Source: Daldinia sp. FL1419
Taxonomy: Eukaryota; Ascomycota; Sordariomycetes; Xylariales; Hypoxylaceae
Length of the DNA: 64,000 nucleotides
Direction of reading: 5' to 3'
NCBI GenBank assembly: GCA_025201765.1
Contig: MU623465.1
Coordinates: 1 to 64,000, forward strand
In this document: positions 1 through 12,735 of the stretch, in pieces
Layout: each line of letters begins with the position of its first letter
Numbering within the stretch: the first letter of the stretch is position 1
The notes under the pieces: model-generated
The model's input: only the letters and a program-made list of their open reading frames with translations
What the model was told of the DNA's origin: nothing
Database searches by the model: none
Made by a program: the position numbers and the translations under genes

Positions 1-3000
1 AATAAATATAAAAATATTACAAATTTTATTTAATAAATTATAATTATACTAAAGAATATTTAATTTTAATTATAAAAGAAAATTATAATTTATTATAATT
101 ATTTATAAAATATATTAAAATATATTATAATTTTAAAATATATTCTTTAAATTATTAAAAATAATTATAACCTTAATTAATAAATTTTAAATATTCTTTT
201 AAAATTATAAAATTATAAAAATACCATAATAATTCATAATTAATAATATTAATAAAAATAATAATAAAAAAATTTATAATAATTATATCAATAAAAAGTA
301 TTATAAAAACAATAAAAATGGAAAATATACCTTTAAATAACCTAAAAAAATTTAAAAATATAAATGTTAAGTATATAAAAAAGAAGGTTATTAATTTATT
401 AAATATTTAAAAACTAATTACAAAAAGATTAAAGAAGATTGGAAAACCAAATGTAACACATTTAAAAAGAATTATATAACTTTTTTAATAAATTATAAAA
501 GATTTAAAAATTAAAGTTTAAAATAAAAGAATAATAATACCTATAATATAATTTCAAAATTAAAAAATAATAAAAATATATAATTTATAATAATAATATA
601 CCTATCTAATCAAATATTTTACCACTGCATTATAACCTTTATTCCCTTAATAATTAAAGGAATTAATACCATCTTCATTTTAAACTAATATATAAAAATT
701 ATATTCCAAAATATCATACCAAATACTGGAATTACCCATGTCTTAACAATAAATAAAGAATAATATTTTATTTTTATTAATGAATACCCTAATTGGAAAT
801 TTGAAATAGATCGTACCTATACCAAAAAAACCAATATTAAATTTAAAAATAAATCCCTTATTAAATTATTAAATATAATTATAATTAATATTTTATTTAA
901 TAATATAAATTTCTATATTATAAAATTAAATATATTATTCCTCTTCTTAATCAAAAACATAAATCATTTAAAAATATATTTTAATAATATTATTAACTAA
1001 TTAATATATAAAAATAATATAATAATTAATATTAAATAGAAATAAGGATATTTATAATTTTATTTAAATAATATTACCTATTTTACAAAAATGGAGCTAT
1101 AATATCTACACACTTATTTCAATTATCCCATAATTAAAAAACTCTATAACCTCCTAGATAAAACTAATTATAATATTAATATAAATAATTTTAAAAAATT
1201 AATAAATTTTATTACCATTATTAAATTAAAGGTAAAAATTTATAGAAATTTAAGTTTATTTTTAAAAACCTTAATATAAATTTTAATTATAAAATAATTA
1301 TTAATATTATATATTTAAAAGAATAATTAATTTTACATATAATTAATATTATTATTAATTTTTAAATAATATAATTTATAAAAGACATTATAATTAAAAA
1401 AATATAAAAAATATTAAAAAAATATTAAATTAATATTTATTTTAACCTTCCAAATATTATCTCCCATAACGCAAAAATAAATTTTAATAACCTAAAATTT
1501 TAAAATAAAATATATATTATTAAAATCATATATTATCAAATATTAATTAAAATATATTAATTTATTAATAAAGTAAAAAAATATTATAATCCAATCTACC
1601 AAACTTATAAAATAATTACAGATAAATTCTAAAATTCTAATTTAAAAATATTATAATTATAAATAATTATAAAAATAATTAATAATATAATTAATCTTAA
1701 CAAATTAATTCCTACATTACTTATCTTTAAAATTTACCCCTAAATTAACATAAATTTACTACCTACACCTACCCAAACTCATTATATCCTAATAATATAA
1801 AAAATTATAACTAAAATTAAAAAAATTAAATTATAATATTTTATTTAAAATACACTCAATATTTATAATAACCCTAACACCATAAAAATACTACTTATAT
1901 CATTATTTATTAATAATAAAATTCTTATTTACCAAAAAAAAAACAAATAAAAAAATCTTTATAAAATTATTATAATTACCAATAAAAATATTATTATAAT
2001 ATCTAATATATCTAAAAGAACATCTATATTCTAGAGTTCTTACATTAAATTTTACACTTAATTTAAAGATAATTTAATATCCATTAAAGAATTCCAAATA
2101 CAACTACTTAAATCTATATTTAATCTAAATAATTATAAAATAATTCTAAAAAAAAATTTCATACATATTAACAATCTTTCACATATTAATATTCTATACC
2201 TTAACAATAAAAAACAAAATAATTTAACCTTAATACTTTAACTATATATAATAAAAAAGATTATTATTATAAGAAAATTATATAAGATATTAAATATAAA
2301 AAAACTTAATACATTATTTAATAAAAGAATTTTATAACCCAAAATGTATAATATATTAATTTATTAAAAAATAATAATTTTTAAATTATAAATAATTCAT
2401 AAAATAAAAAGAAAGAATATATTAATACCTTACAAAAAATCAAGGCTTATTATCCAAAATTATAACAACCTTAACAAAAAATTTATTATAATATATGCCC
2501 TTATTATTTAAAGGATAAATCAACACCTTATTTTAACCTTAACTTTAATTCTCCAATATTAAGGCATAAAAATTATAATAAAAGATATTATTATAATATA
2601 TATTTAATTTAAGATATTTATATAATAAATAATATTTATATAATTATTAATAAAATTAAAAAATAAATATTTTAAAAAAATATTATTATATATTATTAAA
2701 TTGTTATATAATTTAATTAAATTAAAGATATATTAGTTTAAAATTTATTTATATTATTATTAATGGGAATTTAATATGAGGCCATTAATATTTAATTTAT
2801 ATTTATTAATAATAAATATAATTTTATTTAAAATTATAGGTTTTTAAATAAATAATATTTTAAATATTAATATTATAGAATTTTTGATAGTAGAAGATAA
2901 AACATTTACTAAAACTAGGATTAAAGCATACCCCTAAAAAATATTAGATATTAAAATTAAAGATTTTAATAATTTACATTTTATTATTTATAAAGAAGAT

Positions 3001-4067
3001 TATGATATAATTATTATATAAAAGGAACAAATTAAAAAATTTGAATAATTAAATATAAAATTACTAGATGTAACCAAAAAATTCATTAAATAGTGGGTAT
3101 AAGGAGCATATATTTTTTCCATTTGCTAACCTAAAGCAGCCTTCAATTATTCAACAATAGCTTAACATTTAAAACCAAACCCCCAAAAAATAAAAACCCT
3201 TAATACCTAAATTAAATAACAAATAAATAATCAAATATAAAAATTTAATTATATTAACTTAAATTCCTAAAATTTACACCTATATATTTTTATTAATAAT
3301 TTATTTGTAAATAATAAGAACCTAAATTTATAAATTAATTATATTATTATATTAAATAATGAAAAACTAATTAATTAAAATAATAAAATTTAGATTATTA
3401 ATAATATTATTTATTAATTATTTATTAAATATAAATATATTATTTAAAATATATTTATTAATAAAATTTATAAAATGGTTTAAAATTTTGATATTAAATA
3501 TATTATTTATTATATAATTAATATTATTTTAGAATACCTCTCATTACCTAAAATTTTATTAATCCTATATATTAATTTATTCTTTTTATACCAATATTTT
3601 ATTTAAATAAATAATATTAATAAAAAAAAATTAATAATTAATTTGATAATTTTATAATAATTATATAAAAATTAGAAGATTAACGATATTTAGTAGATCT
3701 ATAATATATATAATCCTACAAATATTATAACAAAAACATCTTTAAATAAAGCCATATAAATATTAATAAAAAATAATTAGATTAATTTGTAATTAAAAAA
3801 ATAAATAAAATAAAAATTAAATATTAAATTTATAACATAATTGTGAAAAGAAAATAGAATAAATGGTAATTATATAATTTATATCTTTAATTTAATATAT
3901 AATCCTTAAAAAATACTTATATATCTATTATTATATAAGGATAGGTTTCCTACCTATCTCTCTTAAATAACTTTCTTCTTTAAACAATTACAATACACCA
4001 ATCTCACCCCTACTGTTATTTGCTTTATTATTATCTTACTTTTATTTTACATACATACCTACCAACA
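1..4067 (+). mobile_element. RIP-decayed Ty1/copia retrotransposon, copy A (5' end outside window)
   Basis: This is a very AT-rich block with stops in every frame and no intact ORF. It aligns by eye, in the same order, with copy B. The stretch at 325-480 resembles the gag zinc-knuckle region of B near 5240-5380, 2580-2720 resembles the reverse-transcriptase region, and 2730-3900 resembles B at 10,400-11,640. The 3' end is taken at ACCAACA (4061-4067) because copies B and C end similarly (CCCAACA and, reverse-complemented, ACCAATA). The family call rests on copy B, where residual motifs are clearer. The pattern of TAA/TAG codons and AT enrichment is what RIP (C to T on either strand) produces. 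The gag start and 5' LTR lie upstream of the window. Confidence 0.75.
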
Positions 4068-5240
4068 AATTATTAATATTTATTTAATTAATAAAGGATA
4101 TTAATTTTTTAATATTTAATTAATTAATAAAAGATATTAAATATTTAATATTTAATATTTTAGTAAAAAAATTAAAATAATTAATAATTAATATATATTA
4201 TACCTTTTTTTCCCCTTTTTATTCCATAAAGATTTTTTTTATTTTATTTAATATTAGGGAATAACCCTAGTTATAATATTAATTTTATATAAGGATAATA
4301 ATAATTCCCTCCCCCTCCAGGAAACAAATTTAAACCCCTTGGATTGTTACTAACTAATCCATTCTTATTTCCAAAATCATTTTCATAATTAGGCGCAAAA
4401 AACCATCCCAGTGGAGGCTACAATTCTTCCTATTTAATAGCATAATTATTTAGGTTTATGGGTAATTTATTGGAATAAACTTTTATATTAATTGGAAATA
4501 TTTATTATTAAATTTTTTATAAAATTCTTTCCTAATGAGTATTTAATAAAATATATTTATTTATTATAATAAATTATTTTAAAAAAATTTAAAATAAAAA
4601 ATTTAATTATATAGGTAAATTATATAATATTTTTTAAAATAAGTTTTGATTTTTTTAGATATATGTTATTTAAGAGGGATATAATAAATATAATTTTATA
4701 TTTTATTTTTTTTATTTTTTTTTGGAAGAGTTATATTATATTTTGTTTATAAGGTTCTTTGTTATTAATGTTTTATAGATATATATTTATTTATGGAATG
4801 ATATTTTAATATTGAGTAAAATAAAATTTAATATTATTATGATTAAATTATTATGATTTTTTTAAATATTAAAGTAGAAAAGTAGAATTAAGGGAAAAAT
4901 AATATTTAGATTTTTGAAAATTTTATTAATAAATTGTTATTGTGTTAAAAAATATTTGGTTTGAAATTTAAAGGAAAATAGTAATTTATAGTAATAATTT
5001 GATGTGTTTATTGATTATTATTTAAATTTTAATTTGATTTTTTTAAATTAATAATTTGAATTGAGGAATTAATTGATAAATTTTAAATATTAATTAAAAA
5101 TTATAATTTGATAAAAAGAATAAAGTAATTTTTAATTAAAGGAAATAATAATTATAAAAATAATATATTTTATATTAAATATAAATATCACTGTAACAAT
5201 AGAGGTGGTAAATATAATTTTAAATAATTTTTAAAAGTAT

Positions 5241-5300
5241 AAAAATGTTATTGTTGGATATGTAAGAAAGAAGGATATTGGTCTACCACATATTTAGAAT
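5241..5300 (+). other. Residual gag zinc knuckle of copia copy B
   Basis: The plus-strand reading around 5241 gives Cys-Tyr-Cys-Trp-Ile-Cys followed by KKEGYWST. This matches the CxxCxKEGxWS zinc-knuckle form of fungal Ty1/copia Gag proteins. The His and last Cys positions are degraded. It is one of the least mutated parts of the element and is the main anchor for calling it copia. Confidence 0.6.
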
Positions 5301-6872
5301 ATAAATGTAAGAAAATCAAAGAAGAATGGAAAGTTAGAAAAGGTTTTTTTAAGAAGAATTATTTAATGTTTTTAATTGATTATAAAGGACTTATAAATAT
5401 AGATTTAAAAACCAATTAATTAAAAAATAAGAAAATCAATTTATAAATTAATTTGAATAATAATAATAAATTATTTATAATTATAATTTATTTATTTAAT
5501 TAAATTTTCTAATACCATATTAATAACCTTCTTTTATCTAACAATTTAAAATAAGATTTCATTTTTATTTTAAATAAATATATTAAAAATATATTTTAAG
5601 ATATTATATCTAATATTAGAATAATTTATATATCAATTATCGGGAAAGATTAATATTTTATTTTTATTAATGAATACTTAAATAAGAACTTAAAAATGAA
5701 CATTAATTAAATTGAAAAAATCAATATTAGATTTAATAATAAATTATTTATTAAATTATTCAAAATAATTACTATTAATATATTTATTAATTAAATAAAT
5801 TTTTATATTATAAAAATTAATATTTTTTTTTTTTAAAAATATGGATTAATTAGGAATATATTTTAATAATATAATTAATTAATTAATTTGTAAAAATAGT
5901 ATAATAATTAAGATTATATAAAAATAAGGATATTTGTGGTTTTATTTTAAAAATATTATTTTTTTTATAAAAATTAAATTATAATAATTATATATTTATT
6001 TTAATTATTTATTAATTAATAAATTATATATTTTATTAAATAAAATAGATTATAATATTAATATTAATAATATTAAAGAAATTAATAAATTTTACTACCA
6101 TTATTAAATTAAGGGTAAAATTTTATAATAATTTAAGTTTAATTTAAAAGATCCTAATTTAGATTTTAATTATAAAATGATTATTAATATTATATATTTT
6201 AATAAATACTTTATTTTATATATAATTGATATAATTATTGGATTTTAAGTAGTATGTTTTATAAAGACGATCTTAGTTAAGGAGATTTGGGAAATATTTA
6301 AATAATGTTAGATTAATATTTATCTTAGATTTTTTAATATAATTATTTATAATGTTAATATTAACTTTAATAGTATTAAATTTAGGAATAAGGTATATAT
6401 TATAGAAATTACTTATTATTAAATACTAGTAAAAATTCATTAATTTATTGATAAAGTAAAAGAATATTATAGCCTTATTTATAAAATTTATAAAATTATT
6501 ATAAATAAACTTTAAAGTTTTAATTTAAGAATATTATGATTATAGATGGCTATTAAGGTAATAAATGATATTATTAATCTAAATGGCCTAATCCCTACTT
6601 TTCTAATTTTTAATATATATCTTAGAATTAATATAAATTTACCACCTATTTCTTCTTAAATTATAAAAATATAAATTATTTAAAAGGTAATGATTAAAAT
6701 TAAGAAGATCAAATTATAATAATTAATTAAAAATATTTTAAATATAAGGAATAATTTGAATATTTAGAAGATCCTACCTATATTATTCTTAATAGGTAAT
6801 AAGGTTTTAATTTATTAAAAAAAGGGTAATTGGAAAGGCCTTTATAAAATAATTATAATCATTAATAAGGAT

Positions 6873-7124
6873 ATGATTATTATTTTAAACATATTTAATA
6901 AAACATTTATATTTAAGAACTCTTATATCAAACCTTATATACAACTAAAGAAAATATTTATATTTATTAAACAATTAAGATTTAAACTATTTAAGCCTAA
7001 TTTTAACCTTAACAATTATAAATTCATTTTAAAAGAAAAATTTATGCATATTAATGATTTTTCTTATATGGTTATAATATATCTTTCCAACAAAAAATGG
7101 ATTAATTTTATTCTAGTCCTCTAA
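6873..7124 (+). pseudogene. Fragment of copia polyprotein (integrase to RT linker), decayed
   Basis: This 83-codon open stretch is a chance open piece of the decayed polyprotein, not a gene. It contains FKNSYIKPYI, which resembles the F-R-S-x-V-V-K-P-Y motif found just after the integrase core in fungal copia elements. The residues are heavily skewed to Ile, Asn, Lys and Phe, as expected after RIP. Sequence immediately downstream (7325-7395) continues into the start of the reverse transcriptase. Confidence 0.55.
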
Positions 7125-7486
7125 TTATAAATAAATAAAAAGATAATTATATTTAAAAAACCATATAAAATATTAGATTTAAAAAAATTAAATGCTTTAT
7201 TTAAAGACAACATCTTACAACCAGAAATATATAATCTAACAATATATTAAGATATTATATTATTTAAATTATAAATAATTTGTAAAATTAAAAATAAAAA
7301 TATTCCCTTTTTATATAAGAAGTTGAAATTAGTAGTCCAAAGTTATAATAATTTTGATAAAGAATTTATTATAATTTACATATTTATTATCCAAAGGGTT
7401 AATTAATGTTTTATATTAGTTTTAATATTATTTTTATATTGATAAGGAATGAAAATCATAATATAAGATATTATTATAATATATAT

Positions 7487-7923
7487 TGAACTGGTGCAGT
7501 GTGAATATGTGGTTGGAATATATAATAGGGATATGTAATAGGAGTACGCAGCAGGAATACGTAATAGGAGCTATTCCGGAGGACTCCCTGATAGACCCTT
7601 ATAAGGTTTATACATACTCGTTTGGATATATATAGGCTTTAGTAGTTGTTTTCCTGCCTGATCAGTACAAGTTATAGATAGTTCTTTAGAAATCGTTTTT
7701 ATATAGTTTTATATAAATAATATATATTGTTTTAGGTTTATACCTCATTGTACGCGCTACCATTGCAAAGCAGTTACATATAGTAAATCATTTATCTAAT
7801 TGTTTTGATACCTTTGTTAAAATATAGTCACCTTACATCCTTAAACTTATATAGCCTTTGGTTGTTATAGGTTAGTTGAAGTGTAAGGTATATCTTGCAA
7901 GAGCTATTAAAACTCCTATTTAG
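7487..7923 (+). repeat. 5' LTR of nested element
   Basis: It is a direct repeat of 9881-10317. Shared blocks include AGCTATTCC, TATACCT, TTTGTTA and ATAGGTTA. It differs from the 3' LTR almost only by transitions. In the first 200 bp this copy mostly carries T where the other has C, and G where the other has A. Confidence 0.85.
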
Positions 7924-7941
7924 TGGTAACTATATAGAGTC
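7924..7941 (+). other. Putative primer-binding site of nested element
   Basis: The sequence TGGTAACTATATAGAGTC starts immediately after the 5' LTR. TGG is the expected complement of a tRNA 3' CCA end. The tRNA species cannot be assigned because RIP may have changed the site. Confidence 0.45.
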
Positions 7942-8969
7942 TTCGAACACCGCAGTTCTTCAGTTTTAAAACAATTATTTATTAGGATTGTTATTATAAG
8001 GACTAATATCAATTAAGATTAAAATATATGAAGATTTAAAAAATATAGTTAATATTATTTATATTATTTTAATTAAAACAAATATTATTTAATTAAAATA
8101 ATTATAATTTTAGGTTGAAGAAAATAGATACTAAGAATGAGGAATGAAGGATATTAATTTGATCTTAAAAATTTCAAGTTAATTTTAATACATATAAAAT
8201 TTTTATATAATTGGTATTGGAAATTTAAAATATAGAGAATATTTTAAAATTACACAATTAAACAATATATAATTTAACAATATAATATAAAATAATTTGG
8301 AATACTGAAATATTAAAAATGAATTAGATGTAAATTTTATTAATTAGGTTATTTAAGGACGAAGAATTTATATATAAACATTTAAAATATTATGAAGAAT
8401 TAATTAAACATTTATAAAAATAATTACGAAATATTACAAAAGATTACAAATATTATAGAGATATATAATTATTATGAAAGATATAATTATAGAATTTAAG
8501 TTATATTTAAATTACGTATTAATAAGGATAGGGCTAATTAAATAATTAAATATAAATACTAAAAAATATACTACATAAATATTTAAAAATTATTGCAAAT
8601 CTAATAATAGAGTAATGTTTATGGAAAGATATAGAAACGAATTTATAAGAAATACAATTTCAGAATTATTATTATAATATTTAATCAGACTATCTACGTA
8701 GAAAAGATAGAATATATTCAAAGCTATTATTATTTCAATACTAACTTACATATTACAATTCATTAAAATCAAAATTGAAATTGTTATTAACCAATTGAAT
8801 AAAAAATTAAATATAGTTAAAAATCACGGCGCTATAAGAGTTATTTATATAAGATAGATTGAACAAGAAAATATATTATTTTCTTATATACTAACATATT
8901 GATATACAATATCCCTTATACAACCAATTAATTAAATACACAATATATTATTTAATTAACCTGAATATA

Positions 8970-9720
8970 ATATGCCATTACCTTATAAAACACCTATAAT
9001 ACCTATAACACACGATCATACATCATCACCTCATAAAGATAATATACAATAAGATACCATATATACCAATTATCAAAAACCTAATCAAAAAAATACCATT
9101 TAAAAAAATACAATATAAGAACATTCTAAAAATCTTGAATCTAATCGTCTACCACTACAAAATACAATTGTACTAAAGTTGTCAAATACAAGAACATCAC
9201 AATTACATACACAACCAATTAATATTAATTTAGCCAATATACAACATAAACAAGCACCTACTATTAAAACTAGGCATTTAAAAAAAAAGAAAAAAAAAAA
9301 AAAGAAGAAAACATTAAAACGTTTTAAACCTAAATAAGCCAAAAAAAAAAAGAAGAAATTTAACTATAAGATTACTAAACAACAATTATTAATTAGAACA
9401 AATATACTAAATAACATTAATAAACTTTTCTTCATATAATATTTTCTCAGCAACAATACAAATTTCTTTTATTCAGAACTTATATTATACCTAATCAGTT
9501 TAGAACACTTCATATAAAATATATATTATATTGATATTACAATAATTACCAACTATTATTAATATTATCAAATTAAAATTAAATTAGTATATAACCATTA
9601 TTATAATAAAATAATTAACTACAAACACTTAAAAATAATTGATCAACCAAACCAAAATAAATACTACAACCAATTGAAAAATTGGGGAGCTAGGAATACA
9701 TTTATTTTAAGATTTTCTTT
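8970..9720 (+). pseudogene. Decayed quasi-ORF inside nested element, lysine-rich
   Basis: Starting at ATGCCATTACC (8970), one plus frame is open apart from scattered TAA codons, many at places where CAA would be natural. It reads as a hydrophilic, Gln/Asn-rich sequence, then a long lysine tract at 9280-9310 followed by a TLKRFK-like basic stretch and further Lys runs. It could be a gag-like protein of the non-autonomous element. No protease, integrase or reverse-transcriptase motif was recognised. The minus-strand open stretch over the same A-run is an artefact encoding poly-Phe. Confidence 0.35.
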
Positions 9721-9880
9721 ACATATATTTTAAATTTATACTAATTATTTTAACTTACATGGATTTTAATTAAATTAATCAATTTAATTATAATTTAATT
9801 ACATTTCCTTATAATCTTTCCAATTTGTTTTATTAAAATTAATTTACTAAATAAATCACTTTATTAACTCTAAGGAATTC

Positions 9881-10317
9881 TAAACCGGTACAATATAAGT
9901 ACATAATTAAAATACACAATAAAAATACATAATAAAAATACGCAACAGGAATACATAATAAGAGCTATTCCAGAAGACCCCCTAATAAACCCCTATAAAA
10001 TTTATACACACTCATTTAAATATATATAAACCTCAATAATTATTTTCCTACCTAATTAATACAAATCATAAATAATTCTTTAGAAATTGTTTCTATATAA
10101 CTTTATACAAATAATATACACTCTTTTGGGTTTATACCTTATTATACGCACTACTATTACAAAATAATTACATATAATAGATTATTTATTTGATTGTTTT
10201 AATACCTTTGTTAGGATATAGTTACTTTATATCTTCAAGCTTATACAACCTCTGGTTACTATAGGTTAATTAAAGTGTAGGGTATATCCTACAGGAGCTA
10301 TCAGAGTTCCTGTTTAA
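9881..10317 (+). repeat. 3' LTR of nested element
   Basis: It is the direct repeat partner of 7487-7923 and has the same length (437 bp) under the chosen boundaries. In its first half it carries mostly A where the 5' LTR has G, and C where the 5' LTR has T; the polarity tends to reverse in the second half. It is followed directly by the resumed copia sequence at about 10,318. Confidence 0.85.
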
Positions 10318-11805
10318 TATCTAATTTAAAATACTAATATAATAAATAATTTATATACATTTGTTAATTAAATTAAAAAATAAATATCCTAAGGGAATGT
10401 TATTACATGTTGTAAAATTACTATATGGATTTGTTGAATTTGGTATATATTAATTTGAAATTTATTCTTGATATTATTAATGCGAATTATATATAAAGCC
10501 TTTAATATTTGATTCCTATTTATTGATCATTAATTTAAAATTTTTTGGAATTATTGGTCTATAAATAAATAATATCCTTAATATTGGTATTATGGAATTC
10601 TTCGTAATTGAAGATAAAGTATTTAATAAAGTTAATATTAAAGTACATTTTTAAAAGATATTAGATAAAGGAATAAAAGATTTTAATAATATTTATATTA
10701 TAATTTATAATAATAATTATGGAATTTTAATTACCTAAAAAAATCAAATTAAGAAATTTAAGTTATTAGATATTAAAGTCACGGATATGGTTAGTAAGTT
10801 TGTGGAGTAGAAGGTTTGAGGAATTTATATCGTTTTTATATATTAACCTAAAATAATTTTTAATTATTTAATTGTTGTTTAGCATTGAGAATTAAAAATT
10901 AAGGAAGTTAAGGCTTTAAATGCTAAAATTACTTAATAAATAGATAATAAAATCTATAAGTTTAAATATATTAAATTAAATTCCTAAAATTTCTATCTAT
11001 ATATTTTTATTAATGATTTATTTATGAATAATAAGGATTTTAATTTATAAATCAAATATGTTATTATTTTAAATAATAAGAAGTTAATAGATCAGAATAA
11101 CAAAATTAAGATTACTAGTAATATAATCTATTAATTATTTATTAAATGTAAATATATTATTTATAATATATTTATTAATAAGATATATAATATAGTTTAA
11201 GGTTTTAATATAAAATATATTATATATTATATTATTAATATTATATTGGAATATTTCTCATTTCTTAAAGCTTTTTTTATTCTCTGTATTAACTTATTCT
11301 CCCTATACTAATACTTAGTACAAATAAGTATTATTAATAAGAAAAAATTAATAATAAACCTTATAATTTTAAGACAATTATATAAAAATAAAAAGATAAA
11401 TAATATTTGTTGGATCTATAGAATTTGTAACCTAATTAATATAATAATAAAAGCCTTCCTTAATAAGGTTATAAGAATATTAGTAAAAGATAATTAAATT
11501 AATTTACATTTAAAAAATTAAATAAAATAAAAAATTAACAATAGTTTATAATCTATTATTTATAAAAAGAAGTAAAATAAGTGATGGTTATATATTATCA
11601 AATATTATAAACCCCTATAATAAATAAAAGAAATATTACATAATTAACATATTATATATATAAAGATTTTAAACCTATCAAACTTAAAATAAATAATTCT
11701 CTTCCTTAAGATTTATGAATATATAGGTTTTACTGCATTATTTTATTTATTATTTACTTTCATTATTATTTCTCTTATACGTACGTTTAGCCCAACAATT
11801 AAATT

Positions 11806-11965
11806 ATTTGAATTATTTGAATTATTTGAATTATTTAAATTATTTGAATTATTTGAATTATTTATTTTATTTTATTTATTTAATTTATATGAATTATTTA
11901 TTTTATTTATTTTATTTAATTTATTTAAATTATTTAATTTATTTAAATTATTTAATTTATTTAAT
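11806..11965. repeat. TTATTTGAA-type AT-rich minisatellite
   Basis: There are at least six near-perfect copies of a 9-10 nt unit (ATTATTTGA) from 11,806, grading into TTTATTTAA variants to about 11,965. The array starts just after the 3' end of copia copy B. Confidence 0.8.
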
Positions 11966-12061
11966 TTATTTAAATAATATTTAAAAAAAATTTAAATAAT
12001 TAATATAAATCTTTATAAATTATTTTTAATTTTAATATATGTATTTTTATATAATATATTA

Positions 12062-12359
12062 AAATTTATTAATCTTTTTTTAAAAAATCAAAAGAATTTG
12101 GAAAAATTTCGAATAAATTATTTTATTTAATATTTTAATTAAAAATTTAAATTAGAAAATATGGGCCCTTATGGATTAATATTGGTTCCGATGTATGGAT
12201 TTATATATAATATATTTAAATTTATTAAATTATTTTTATAAAATCCAAAAAAAATCAGAAAAATTTCGGATTAATTTTATAATTATAATATTTATTATTA
12301 TAATTTAATTAGAAAATATGGACTTTTACAGATTAATATCTATTCTGATGTATGGAATT
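12062..12359. repeat. Tandem duplication of a ~140-bp unit, two diverged copies
   Basis: Copy 1 (12,062-12,199) and copy 2 (12,219-12,359) share an AATTTATTAA start, an A-rich block ending GAAAAATTTCG, an AATTAGAAAATATGG block and a GATTAATAT...GATGTATGGA end. Most differences are transitions, consistent with RIP. Nothing coding was recognised. Confidence 0.65.
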
Positions 12360-12559
12360 ATAATAATTATTAATTTTTATTTGATTTTTGTATAATTTTT
12401 ATAATATTTATCTAAATTATATATAAAATATATTATTATTTTAATTAAATTTTATTTAATTTAAATATATTTTTTTTATATTTTATTTTAATTTATTTTA
12501 ATTTAATTTTTTAAATTTTATTTTTATTATTATTTTATTTAAATTATTTAATTTGTTGA

Positions 12560-12735
12560 AAAAAAGTTTTTTAGTTTTTTTAGTTTTTTTAGTTAGTTTA
12601 GTTAGTGCCAAGATTAGTTTAATTAGTTTAGTTAATGTCAAGATTAGTTTTAGTTTTTTTAGTTTTAATTTTTAGCATTTTAATTTAGTTAAATTGTGGG
12701 TTTTAGTTACTAAACTAACTAATTTTGCAACCCTG
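12560..12735. repeat. AGTTTTTTT / TTAGTT low-complexity run at the AT-rich block edge
   Basis: The run contains repeats of TTTTTTTAG and TTAGTTTAGTTAG and two copies of GTCAAGATTAGTTT-like units (around 12,607 and 12,637). It ends at ACTAACTAATTTTGCAACCC, after which base composition changes sharply to that of the gene island. Confidence 0.6.

Larger units (their letters stand above)
7487..10317 (+). mobile_element. Nested LTR element inserted into copia copy B (short internal region)
   Basis: Two direct repeats of equal length (7487-7923 and 9881-10317) flank an internal region of about 1.96 kb. The first LTR starts TGAAC; the second starts TAAAC, consistent with RIP of a canonical TG. A TGG triplet at 7924 directly follows the 5' LTR, as a tRNA primer-binding site would. 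The flanking 5-mers TATAT (7482-7486) and TATCT (10,318-10,322) look like a target-site duplication with one mismatch. Copy A runs uninterrupted across the equivalent point near 2605, which independently shows an insertion. The internal region is too short for a full pol, so this is probably a non-autonomous or internally deleted element. Orientation is taken from the LTR ends and the PBS. Confidence 0.8.
4068..11797 (+). mobile_element. RIP-decayed Ty1/copia retrotransposon, copy B, split by a nested LTR element
   Basis: Several decayed domains are readable in copia order. A gag zinc knuckle at about 5241-5290 reads C-x2-C-KKEGYW-ST. A segment at 6930-6945 resembles the KPY motif between integrase and reverse transcriptase. 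LVVQSYN and IIQR motifs of the RT start lie at 7325-7395. After the nested insertion the RT resumes at 10,402 with VVKLLYGFVEFG, then GIIGL*INNIL at 10,550-10,575, where fungal copia RTs usually have a GLQTDD-type catalytic box; both Asp read as Asn. RNase H-like sequence follows at 10,990-11,500. The 3' end is CCCAACA at 11,791-11,797. The 5' boundary is uncertain: a TATATAAGGATA box at 4289-4300 resembles the 3' LTR of copy A, but I could not delimit a 5' LTR. Confidence 0.75.

Noticed and set aside
9100..9342. Minus-strand ORF with poly-Phe
   Set aside because: It is the reverse complement of an A-rich tract inside the nested element.
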